From Variovorax sp. (GTDB taxonomy: Bacteria > Pseudomonadota > Gammaproteobacteria > Burkholderiales > Burkholderiaceae_C), in the NCBI GenBank assembly GCA_028292835.1, contig JAQGLP010000548.1, forward strand, positions 1-40,376: a stretch of 40,376 bases of DNA, written 5' to 3'. This document shows, in pieces, positions 1-7,981 of the stretch. The position numbers and the translations under genes were made by a program. The first letter of the stretch is position 1; each line of letters begins with the position of its first letter. Under the pieces are notes generated by a model. That model was not told where the DNA came from, searched no databases, and saw nothing but the letters and a program-made list of their open reading frames with translations.

Positions 1-97
1 GTCCCATAGCCGTCCGCCCCCAAGTTTTGACCCGCCCCCCGGCGTCCGCGCAATATTGTTGCGCGACGGCCTCTCGCGCCTTCAGAAATGGCGGATT

Positions 98-292
98 TCA
101 GCCATTTTCGAGGGCGTGCTCGGGATCGTCCACCACCTCGACGCTGGCCTTCACCGGGAGGAGCAGGGCGCCGAGCCGGATCGCCCACATGGCGACGGCG
201 GTGCGGGCCCTGAACCGCTTCTGCCCGGTCACCTTGATGGTGATCGACATCGATGCGGCAACGTCACCCATCCTGATCGGCATCACGGGCAT
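98..292 (-). CDS. small phage protein between HNH gene and packaging junction (internal start MPVMPIRMGDVAASMSITIKV...)
   Basis: ORF 98..358; the ATG at 292 avoids most of the overlap with the HNH ORF; ends ...VEVVDDPEHALENG. Confidence 0.5.
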   Translation of the reverse strand: MPVMPIRMGDVAASMSITIKVTGQKRFRARTAVAMWAIRLGALLLPVKASVEVVDDPEHALENG

Positions 293-615
293 GCTCGCCT
301 CGCTCTCGCACGCTTGCTCTCGCGCGCCGTCTTCACCTTGTGGCAGGGGTCGCAGCACCCTTGATAGTTCTCGCGGTCGTCGGTGCCGCCTTCAGCCTTG
401 GGCACGATGTGGTCGGCGATGCAGCTGGCGGTCACCCGGCCGGCCGCGTCGCAGATCCGGCAGAGCGGCTCCTCGGTCAGCACACGCTCGCGCATCAGGT
501 CATGGGCTCGCCCGTACCCGCGCTCTTGCCGGGAGGCTCGCTTGGTCCAGTTGCTGACCTTGGCCGCGGGCTTGCCCCGGTTCCTCTGCCGCAGGTTAGG
601 TGGGCGGCTGGGCAT
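283..615 (-). CDS. HNH endonuclease (phage packaging-associated type)
   Basis: LCRICDAAGRV...IADHIVPKAEGGTDDRENYQGCCDPCHKVKTARE: CxxC/HxxxP/CxxCH HNH signature; lies upstream of terS when the ends are joined. Confidence 0.9.
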   Translation of the reverse strand: MPSRPPNLRQRNRGKPAAKVSNWTKRASRQERGYGRAHDLMRERVLTEEPLCRICDAAGRVTASCIADHIVPKAEGGTDDRENYQGCCDPCHKVKTARESKRARARRACP

Positions 616-757
616 TAGTGACTACCCTCCGTGGGCAGTGATTGGCGAGGCCTCGGATAACTGGACGCCTTCGGACTGCCGCCGCGGCACGGCCGCTCCG
701 GTGAGATTGGGCAGTGCATGAGCGCGAAGCTCAAGATCATCTAGGCCCGACAGCTGC

Positions 758-1426
758 TCAAGCAGCGGTGCCCTGTAGGGCTGCGCCCTCCCTTAGCGTA
801 ACCGGAAGCAAACGCCAAGCGTCTACTGTCATCGTCAGGGAACCGCCGAAGTCGATCAGTGCCGAGGTGCCGTTCCCCTGTATTACGCGCCCGATGACGC
901 CGGACAGGGCGGGCATGTCATTGACGACCACCGCATCGCCCGAAACCAGCGGCTTACTAACCTTGCGGAGCGCCTTCTGGCGGGCTCGATCCGTGCGCAG
1001 CATCTCGGCGCGGTCCTGCTGCGCCTTCGCGCGCGTCTCGGCGTCGCACAGCGCCTGGTGCTGAGCAGCGTAATCCTCCTCCGCAGCACGCAACCCGGTC
1101 ACGCTGGCATCGCTCACCACCGGCACAGATCCTCCGAACTGGAAGATGGTGAACTCGTTCTGCGGCACGCTCGCCAGCCGCGCGATGTCCGCCAGCCGAT
1201 CGGCCGATGCGAACACGAAGCTGGGCAACACCGCGACGCGGACATCGATCAGCACGCGACGCTGGCCCATGACCAGCCGGCGGCGCTGCCCCGGTGCAGG
1301 TCGGCGTATGACGCGGGCAGGGGACCACGCTTCGATCCCCGCATCGTTCAGGAATAGCGCAAGCGGGAGCGTGCGGCGCCCGCTTGTGCGCAGGATGCAC
1401 CAGCCGGTGCGGGCCCCGTCGATCAT
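758..1426 (-). CDS. NusG/RfaH-like protein (NGN-like N-terminus plus C-terminal KOW), putative phage antiterminator
   Basis: GWCILRTSGRRTLPLALFLNDAGIEAWSPARVIRRP...VLPSFVFASA pattern, then charged linker, then SGDAVVVNDMPALSGVIGRVIQGNGTSALIDFGGSLTMTVDAWRLLPV (KOW-like). Confidence 0.7.
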   Translation of the reverse strand: MIDGARTGWCILRTSGRRTLPLALFLNDAGIEAWSPARVIRRPAPGQRRRLVMGQRRVLIDVRVAVLPSFVFASADRLADIARLASVPQNEFTIFQFGGSVPVVSDASVTGLRAAEEDYAAQHQALCDAETRAKAQQDRAEMLRTDRARQKALRKVSKPLVSGDAVVVNDMPALSGVIGRVIQGNGTSALIDFGGSLTMTVDAWRLLPVTLREGAALQGTAA

Positions 1427-1608
1427 GCCCCCTTCAACTCCTCGATGATGTCCTGCAGCGTCTCGTTCGCGTTGCGGCGTAGGTCCCGCGCCATCGTCGG
1501 CATCGCATCGGCCATGTCCGCGATCATGATACGGACGGCAGCGAGGCTGTTGATGATGTCGGCAGTGCGGGCTGTTGCGGAGTGCTTAGTCATCGCGCGG
1601 ACTCCCAA
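1423..1608 (-). CDS. small hypothetical protein
   Basis: 61-aa ORF with 4-bp overlap to the downstream NusG-like ORF; helical composition. Confidence 0.5.
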   Translation of the reverse strand: MGVRAMTKHSATARTADIINSLAAVRIMIADMADAMPTMARDLRRNANETLQDIIEELKGA

Positions 1609-1837
1609 GCCAATAGTAGGCGTGCGGGGGGTGGTGGGTTAGCGCGCGAAGACGCGCTTACCCCCCTCCCGCCCAACTGGCAAGCCCCGCCACTGTCGAG
1701 AGAAGTAAAAAGAACGAGCGCTGATACCAAATAGCCCTGAAAACGGCGCAGAACTGCCGAAAATAGGCGGACGCGACCTAGCAAGACTGTGATGCCGTGG
1801 CCGCTATGCGCGACAAGTCCGCCTGCGATGCCGCTGA

Positions 1838-2034
1838 ACTGTCGCCCTACTGTAGCCCCTGCGGGCGACAGTAGTACGGTGGAACGGGAGAAAACGCCTA
1901 CAAACCCGTTACTTAGGTAGGGATTTCGATAGGGGGCGACAGTGGGGCGACAGTGGGCGACAGTAGTGGATTCGGCTCCATCAGAGGCGGGTTCTGAACG
2001 AAAAGGGCGACAGTGGGCGACAGTGGGCGACAGT
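1838..2034. repeat. iteron-like array: 10-bp GGGCGACAGT, 7 exact direct copies, 1 exact inverted copy, 1 inverted copy with one mismatch
   Basis: Direct copies at 1863, 1934, 1945, 1955, 2005, 2015, 2025; inverted ACTGTCGCCC at 1838 and ACTGTAGCCC at 1849. Confidence 0.85.
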
Positions 2035-2038
2035 AACA

Positions 2039-2473
2039 TCACCGGCCGCCTCGCAGTGCCCAGACGGGCGTCGCGGCGTCCGGCATGTGCCGGTGATGGT
2101 AGTGGTAGCCCGTCGGGGTCCGGATCGCGGCCAAGGTGGGCTCCATCGCGACCACGCGGCCCCCGCGGATGTCCAGCACAAGACCGATGAAACCGGCAGG
2201 CTGCTTGGGATCGAACCCGAAGATGTTGCCAGTGGTCCAGCCGAGCGCTGGCGCCTTGTCGTACCACGCCCAGGCAAAGAGCGTTGCGTCTCGCACGATC
2301 TGCTCCCAGCGTTCCTTTATTGCGCCGGGCGGCGGCCCCATCTCCGCCAGTCGGACGAGCCCGCGCTGCCATTCCATCGGCATCTCGGCGTGTGGCCGTG
2401 GCGGCGCGGTGGCACCCCTGTTTTCGATGGCTGCGACGAACTGATCGGGGTCGAAGGCGGCTAGGCGGCTCAT
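2039..2473 (-). CDS. hypothetical phage protein of replication operon
   Basis: 144 aa; 4-bp overlap with upstream DUF3987 ORF. Confidence 0.65.
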   Translation of the reverse strand: MSRLAAFDPDQFVAAIENRGATAPPRPHAEMPMEWQRGLVRLAEMGPPPGAIKERWEQIVRDATLFAWAWYDKAPALGWTTGNIFGFDPKQPAGFIGLVLDIRGGRVVAMEPTLAAIRTPTGYHYHHRHMPDAATPVWALRGGR

Positions 2474-3990
2474 TCAGCCTCCTCCGTGCCATCATCGATG
2501 ACCGTAAAGGCTTCGCGCTGAGGAACGAGCTTGCCGTTCACCTGCATGTCGGCGCCGCCCTTGATCGGTACGAGGTGGCCGTGCTCGACCAGGAGGTCGA
2601 TGGCGCGGCTGAGGATCGGCGCCGGCCGCAAGGCCTTCGGGATCACCCGCGTGCTGAGGTAACGCTTCCCGACCACAGCGAACCCGTTCTTGCGGATCCA
2701 GGCGATCACTGCAGCGGCGTTCTCGCTGTCCTCATCTGCCGATCCTACCCCGATGACGCGTAGGGCTTCCTCGGCGTAGAACTTGGCGACCTTGATCCCC
2801 GCCGATAATGCAGCGGGGCTGATCTCGGTGACCTGCCGGTTCTCGAAATACGCCATCACCGCGGCGATGCGCACGGCATGCTCTGGCAACTTGGCCGCGA
2901 ATCCGGCGATGTCTTCGAATGCCGCCCCGGTCTTCAGCTCTGCCTCAACCGCGTCATGGAAAGCCACGAACAGTGGTCGAGCCTGATCTGAAAGTGGTAA
3001 TTCCTTCGGCTGCAACTCGCGGCTTTCGGGGTCCATCGGCATCGGCTCGCGTAAGAGCGAATATATCCGGGAGCCGTACTTCTCGAGTTCAAGGTCCGAT
3101 CTCGCGTCGGGATCGCGCCACATGCGCTCGCCCTTGTTCGACGTCGGCTGGGCTATGAGGATGCGCGAGAGCAACCCCTGATCCTTGAGGTCGGGATCGC
3201 CGAACAGCTTCTTGGCAATCCGGTGCTGGATCATGAGATGCATCGCCAGCCGGCGGCCGGGAAGGAATGTGACTGCATCTGTGCCGCGGACTCGCTTGAT
3301 GGGCGCGCCATCCCATAGCTTTGACAGGCCGGCCGCCGTCTGGCCCCGCTGATCCTCAGCCATCGCATAGCCGCCAAGCCACTGGCCGCCCTCGTCGCTG
3401 AACAGGCCGAGCGACGGCATTGCCTCGGCGAACAGCTTCTGCAGGCCTTGGAATGTGCCCTCGTCGCTGATCAGAAGCGGCTGTGGCGGCGCCACCGGCT
3501 CAGGCCCAAGCGCCTGCAGCGCCTGGCGCATCTCGTCGCGGCTCTTGTTGGTCCCCGTGGTCGCCCGCTTATGCGCCGCCTTGTACGCGGCCTGATCTGC
3601 GAGGAAGCAGGTCAGCATAGGAGCATGGTCGGCGCGCAGATCCCGCTCCCGCGCCCGGACCGCCGCGAGCGCATGCTTGTCGCACGATGACTTGCGCTCG
3701 CCCGATGCTGCCACGGTGACGATAAACAGTGAACTTGGCACTACTTCGCCGGTCGGGAGCTTTACGTTGATGAAGGGCTGCACCGCCAGCGATGCTGCGG
3801 CCAGAACCGAGTTGGCGGCGATTGCGGCGGGGCAACTGACCTTATCGACGATCGCCCGCGCGGCGGCTTCAAGCTTGGGGCTCAAAGCTTCGAGCGGATA
3901 TACGCCCGGCGCTGCCACCTCCGGCCGGATCGGGATAGGCTGCCCTGGAATGCGCTCGGCCTCGTCATATTGACGGCTGAACGCACTCAC
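2470..3990 (-). CDS. DUF3987 (YfjI-like) replication protein
   Basis: 506 aa: PLEALSPKLEAAARAIVDKVSCPAAIAANSVLAAASLAVQPFINVKLPTGEVVPSSLFIVTVAASGERKSSCD, typical of DUF3987. Confidence 0.85.
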   Translation of the reverse strand: MSAFSRQYDEAERIPGQPIPIRPEVAAPGVYPLEALSPKLEAAARAIVDKVSCPAAIAANSVLAAASLAVQPFINVKLPTGEVVPSSLFIVTVAASGERKSSCDKHALAAVRARERDLRADHAPMLTCFLADQAAYKAAHKRATTGTNKSRDEMRQALQALGPEPVAPPQPLLISDEGTFQGLQKLFAEAMPSLGLFSDEGGQWLGGYAMAEDQRGQTAAGLSKLWDGAPIKRVRGTDAVTFLPGRRLAMHLMIQHRIAKKLFGDPDLKDQGLLSRILIAQPTSNKGERMWRDPDARSDLELEKYGSRIYSLLREPMPMDPESRELQPKELPLSDQARPLFVAFHDAVEAELKTGAAFEDIAGFAAKLPEHAVRIAAVMAYFENRQVTEISPAALSAGIKVAKFYAEEALRVIGVGSADEDSENAAAVIAWIRKNGFAVVGKRYLSTRVIPKALRPAPILSRAIDLLVEHGHLVPIKGGADMQVNGKLVPQREAFTVIDDGTEEAE

Positions 3991-4985
3991 TTTCGGATCC
4001 CCCGAAGCTGGTCATTCCAATCCTTGAAAGCGGGATCGGGATACATCGTGCGCACTTTGAAGCCGCGCTGGATCAGGGCGTCTGCCGCTTGCAGCGCCGC
4101 ATGCCTGCCCGCATCGTCGTTCTGCCCGGCGATGACGATGGATCGCACGTCTGGCGGATATTGGACCTCGGGCATCAGCGCGGTGCCTAGGGCAACCCAT
4201 ACCCGCCGGTCGGGCATCTCCTGCGCGAGGGATAGTCCATCTTCCGGCCCCTCGGTGATGATGATCTCGGAGGCGTCCGCGATCGTCGGACAACTGCCGT
4301 CCAGCTTCAGGGCGCCGCCCTTCACGCGACCGAGGCTAAGCTTTGGCTTCTTCATGTTGGCCTTTGCGCGTCCACCGCGGCTCAGGAATATCCGCTGCAC
4401 CGCGACCAGCTCGTCGCCGCGGGTCACCGCGCCGATGAGGGCGGGCAGGTCAGGGCCCGCCTCTCCGGTTTCCTTGTCGTACCATGCGGGCGTCGTCGCG
4501 AAGCGGATCGATGGGGGCAGGGCGGTCGTAATCCCGCGGCTGCGCGCGTAGACGTCGGCGGCCGTGCCGGCAGGATCAACGGCGCAGTCCCAGACCGCGC
4601 GAGCACTGGCGACGGCTGCGGCGCGCTCTGCAGCATCTTCCTCGGCGGCTCGGGCGCGGCTGGCAGGATCGACAATGGGCAGATCGGCTGCGCCCAACCA
4701 TTTTAAGGAGTCGATGAACCCCAATCCCTCGGTTTGCATGACGTAGCGGACCGCGTCACCGCTCGCACCGCAGCCGAAGCAATGGTACGTGCCCTTGGCG
4801 TCGTTTATCCGCATCGACGGCGATCGTTCGGGGTGGAATGCGCAGAGGGCCACAACCTCTTTCCCCGCGCGGTGCAACTTGCGCGACCTGCCTACGAGAT
4901 CCGAAATGTTGTGCTGTGCTTTGATCTCGTCGACGATGCGGCGGAAGTCCGCTTCGTTGATGCCGCTGCGGCGTGCCCCCACCAC
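3987..4985 (-). CDS. DnaG-like phage primase with CHC2 zinc finger and Toprim
   Basis: VALCAFHPERSPSMRINDAKGTYHCFGCGASGDAVRYVMQTEGLGFIDSLKWL (CHC2) and IIITEGPEDGLSLAQ...SIVIAGQNDDAGRHAALQAADAL (Toprim). Confidence 0.92.
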   Translation of the reverse strand: MVGARRSGINEADFRRIVDEIKAQHNISDLVGRSRKLHRAGKEVVALCAFHPERSPSMRINDAKGTYHCFGCGASGDAVRYVMQTEGLGFIDSLKWLGAADLPIVDPASRARAAEEDAAERAAAVASARAVWDCAVDPAGTAADVYARSRGITTALPPSIRFATTPAWYDKETGEAGPDLPALIGAVTRGDELVAVQRIFLSRGGRAKANMKKPKLSLGRVKGGALKLDGSCPTIADASEIIITEGPEDGLSLAQEMPDRRVWVALGTALMPEVQYPPDVRSIVIAGQNDDAGRHAALQAADALIQRGFKVRTMYPDPAFKDWNDQLRGIRK

Positions 4986-4990
4986 CGGGT

Positions 4991-5194
4991 CTATTCCGCT
5001 TCGGTTGAGGGTAGGAAATCTTCGACCGTGACCAGGCCGTTCGTGGCGCGATGGATCTGGGCCAGCATCTGCCCGGACGGTATCCGGCCATGTTTCGTAT
5101 ATCGCTGGACGGTCCGCGCGTTACGAGCGCCGATCTGTCTCGCGAACTCTCCGAGGGAGATGCTGCGCTGACTGAGGTAGGTGGCTAGCTGCAT
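4991..5194 (-). CDS. Cro-like HTH regulator
   Basis: 67 aa, LGEFARQIGARNARTVQRYTKHGRIPSGQMLAQIHRATNGLV HTH; divergent from the S24 repressor. Confidence 0.75.
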   Translation of the reverse strand: MQLATYLSQRSISLGEFARQIGARNARTVQRYTKHGRIPSGQMLAQIHRATNGLVTVEDFLPSTEAE

Positions 5195-5206
5195 AGGTCG
5201 TCACGC

Positions 5207-5220
5207 TAGCCATCTGGCTA
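5207..5220. promoter_or_regulatory. operator palindrome TAGCC-ATCT-GGCTA (O1)
   Basis: Perfect inverted repeat inside the candidate leftward promoter TTGCGC-N17-TAGCGT (minus strand). Confidence 0.8.
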
Positions 5221-5263
5221 ACACAGCGCAAGCCATTAACCCTCATTGCCTCTATCGTACCTC

Positions 5264-5277
5264 TAGCCAATCGGCTA
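5264..5277. promoter_or_regulatory. operator palindrome TAGCC-AATC-GGCTA (O2)
   Basis: Perfect inverted repeat next to TATGAT, a possible -10 for the repressor gene. Confidence 0.8.
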
Positions 5278-5306
5278 TATGATGCCAGATTCATCGGAGG
5301 CGGCTC

Positions 5307-5906
5307 GTGGCTAAAGAACCTGGCATAGTGGACAGCAACCGCATTCGCGCGGTGCGCAGGTCGAAGAACATGACCATGGAGCAGCTGGCCGAGAGGGTGG
5401 GTGTGCACTTCACCACGATCGGAAAATTCGAGCGATCAACCCGCGGCGTCTCCGGCGAGATGCTCGCCAAGATCGCTGCCGGGCTGGGGGTGAGCCCAGC
5501 CGAGCTGGTTGACGAGATGCCCGGATCTCTGCCGATCCGGATGGTGCCGCTGCTGGGCAAGATCGCTGCGGGCAATTGGAAGGAGGCCGTGCTCGATCCA
5601 CAAGGCTTCATCCCCGCACCGGTGGGGGGGGCGAACGCCTTCGCGCTCATCCCGGACGGAAATTCGATGAATATGATCGTCGGCGAGAACGCCATGATCA
5701 TCGTCGATCCCGACGAGGTGGAGCTTCGAGAGGGCAAGGTCTACGCTGTCATGAATGGCGACGGCGAGACGACTTTCAAGCGGTTCAGGACCGATCCCGT
5801 CCGCCTAGAGCCGGTTTCAAGTGATCCGGCGCATACCCCGATCCTTGTAGGTCGTGAGCCGTTCACCGTTATCGGGCGCGTCGTCGCGCAGATGTCCCAG
5901 CTGTAG
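5307..5906 (+). CDS. CI-like repressor: XRE HTH plus S24/LexA-type peptidase domain
   Basis: VRRSKNMTMEQLAERVGVHFTTIGKFERSTRGVSGEMLAKIA (HTH); GKIAAG cleavage-like site, DGNSMN Ser motif, GETTFKRF Lys motif; GTG start behind TCGGAGG. Confidence 0.92.
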   Translation: MAKEPGIVDSNRIRAVRRSKNMTMEQLAERVGVHFTTIGKFERSTRGVSGEMLAKIAAGLGVSPAELVDEMPGSLPIRMVPLLGKIAAGNWKEAVLDPQGFIPAPVGGANAFALIPDGNSMNMIVGENAMIIVDPDEVELREGKVYAVMNGDGETTFKRFRTDPVRLEPVSSDPAHTPILVGREPFTVIGRVVAQMSQL

Positions 5907-5943
5907 AAAAGTTCGGCTGCCTAAAAATTAGCCTTGCGTCCGT

Positions 5944-5957
5944 TAGCCGTTTGGCTA
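5944..5957. promoter_or_regulatory. operator palindrome TAGCC-GTTT-GGCTA (O3), downstream of cI
   Basis: Third perfect copy; lies in the spacer of candidate promoter TTGCGT-N16-TAGTTT (plus strand). Confidence 0.78.
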
Positions 5958-6097
5958 GTTTCGGCTTCATCAGCCCGACGCCACCCCACGGGGTCCGCCG
6001 AAAGCTGATGAAGCAGGAACGGTCGGCGCGCTAAATGCGCTCCACTAGCGGATAGCCTCCGCCGGTCGCCCTGCATCACCCATGCAGGAGAGCCTCA

Positions 6098-6466
6098 ATG
6101 GCTACAGCCGCAACTCAAATTGACGACGGGGCCTCCGGTCCGCCTCCCCGGATTCCGCCTGCGAAGGGCAGCATGGCCGCTGCTGTCGATAAGCGCGCTG
6201 CGATGCACGCGCTCAGCAAGTTCACGCTCAACTGCGGCATCCGACCGTTCAGTGGGGCCTCGACCGAAGAGGCCGAATACGTGCTCGGTGATGCGTATGG
6301 CCTTGTGCACCTGATCGGCTGCGCCTTCGAGGACAGTCAGCGTCCTATCGGGCAAGGCCAAACGTCCGAAGTGGACGCCAGCAACAACAACTTGGTCGCG
6401 GCGGCAATGAACTCTGTCGGGCGGCTTATAGCCCTCGCTGCCTTCATGATTGAGGAGGCAGAGTGA
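6098..6466 (+). CDS. hypothetical protein, first gene of rightward operon
   Basis: 122 aa, SD GCAGGAG upstream. Confidence 0.65.
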   Translation: MATAATQIDDGASGPPPRIPPAKGSMAAAVDKRAAMHALSKFTLNCGIRPFSGASTEEAEYVLGDAYGLVHLIGCAFEDSQRPIGQGQTSEVDASNNNLVAAAMNSVGRLIALAAFMIEEAE

Positions 6467-6915
6467 TGAGCGCGACCATCACCGAAATCGAACGCTTCGA
6501 CGCGTTCCACCGCCACATAAGCGACATGTCTACCCGCTTCGATGCCGCCGGGTTCACAGTCGAATCGCATACGATTCATCGGCAGGTTCTCGAAGACGCC
6601 GAGAACCTCTTGGTCCGGCTCATGGAGCCTATCCGCCTCGGCATGTATTTGATTCCGCCGACGAGCCTAAACGACGTTCTCCTACTCGCGTCTCACGCGA
6701 GCAGCGACTTGGAAGTGTTGAGGGACGGCCTCGGAGAAGAGGCAGACGGCGACCTCAAGCGTATCGCGATTGCTCTTGAGGCGATGGCCGAAAATGTCTC
6801 CGCGTTCCTTTCGGAACATGTCCAGGGCGATCTTCCTCCCGATCTCACTCAGGCAGTGAAGATCAACAGACAGCGCCGCGACTGGCGCGCCGGATCGATC
6901 GGAGCGGTAGCATGA
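6466..6915 (+). CDS. hypothetical protein
   Basis: ORF 6463..6915 (GTG at 6463 or ATG at 6466) overlapping upstream stop. Confidence 0.6.
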   Translation: MSATITEIERFDAFHRHISDMSTRFDAAGFTVESHTIHRQVLEDAENLLVRLMEPIRLGMYLIPPTSLNDVLLLASHASSDLEVLRDGLGEEADGDLKRIAIALEAMAENVSAFLSEHVQGDLPPDLTQAVKINRQRRDWRAGSIGAVA

Positions 6916-7706
6916 ACGCGCCCGCGAACATTCCCGCACTGGTGCCCGCATTACGCGTGCCGGCGTTCGACGAGGGAAGTCCCGACAGCTTGATCCTCGA
7001 AGCCTACGAGACGGTCCGCGAACTTCGAGCGGCAGGGTATGCCTCGGACGACGTGGAGGAAGTCAGTCCGCGCAGTGCAGAAGAGATCGGCCTCGCGGAC
7101 GCGCAGCAGGAGGAAGCAGAGACGCGCATCGAGGGCGACTTCGCTTCCACCATCCCCGGTGTCGTCGCGCGGCTCCTGCTCCTCATCCCGAGGCTGGATT
7201 CAGATCGTTGGATCGACCGCACTCTTGCGGAGGAGGGGTTCGGTGCGCTGTGCGCGAAGCAGCAGCGCGCCTTCGGTGGCGCCCCTTATGTCGGCATGGA
7301 CGGCCACGCGGTGCAAGCAATGCTCGCCGCTGACGAACTCCTGCAGATCGAATGGGAGGCACGCCTTCACGCCTACGAAACAACTCTGGATGACCTCGAC
7401 TTCATCCTGAAGCTCAAGGGCATTGCCGACACGGAGATGTTCCGCGTCCGCCGTGAGAAGCAGGAGCCCGACGAGTTTCTTCAGAGCATCATCGACCTCG
7501 GCGATGAATGTGAGGAGCGTTTTGGAAACGCGAACGAACGGGCCCTGCAGCGCTTGATCAGGACCCTGCCGCCGCACTCGGAGGCGTACATGCGCAAGGT
7601 GGAGATCATCTCGCACGAAGGCCGGGAAGAGATGGCCCTGCCGTGGCTGGCGCGCGATGCAAGACACCTCTTCGGCTCGGCTCCCGCGCGGAGGAAGGCA
7701 GCATGA
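6912..7706 (+). CDS. hypothetical protein
   Basis: 264 aa, ATGA overlap with upstream ORF. Confidence 0.65.
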   Translation: MNAPANIPALVPALRVPAFDEGSPDSLILEAYETVRELRAAGYASDDVEEVSPRSAEEIGLADAQQEEAETRIEGDFASTIPGVVARLLLLIPRLDSDRWIDRTLAEEGFGALCAKQQRAFGGAPYVGMDGHAVQAMLAADELLQIEWEARLHAYETTLDDLDFILKLKGIADTEMFRVRREKQEPDEFLQSIIDLGDECEERFGNANERALQRLIRTLPPHSEAYMRKVEIISHEGREEMALPWLARDARHLFGSAPARRKAA

Positions 7707-7981
7707 GGGCCGACCGCTGCAATCGCTGCCGCTTCTGGAACGAGGACATGAGCGCCCGCGATCCGAACGATGAGAACTTCGGGTTCGGCCAATGCCGCCG
7801 CAAGGAGCCTGTGCTTCTACAGCCGCTCGCGATGATGCTCCTGCCGAAGCTGGAGTTCGGCCAGCAGGTCGATCCAGACCTCGACGTCACCAGCCTGACC
7901 TGCGCGTCGGTATGGCCGGCGACCGGGGCAACCGACTGGTGCGGGCGGTACGAGCCGAAGGGCGGAGGCGGGCCATGCTGA
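7703..7981 (+). CDS. Cys-rich putative zinc-binding protein
   Basis: Start at internal ATG 7703: MRADRCNRCRFWNED...GFGQCRRKE...TDWCGRYEPKG. Confidence 0.65.
   Translation: MRADRCNRCRFWNEDMSARDPNDENFGFGQCRRKEPVLLQPLAMMLLPKLEFGQQVDPDLDVTSLTCASVWPATGATDWCGRYEPKGGGGPC

Noticed and set aside
1838-2034. CRISPR array
   Set aside because: Repeats are 10 bp, adjacent or irregularly spaced, without unique spacers; iterons fit better.
1590-2495. 301-aa minus ORF containing TVAHCRP repeats
   Set aside because: The peptide repeats come from translation of the GGGCGACAGT DNA array; it overlaps the better supported 2039-2473 ORF in another frame.
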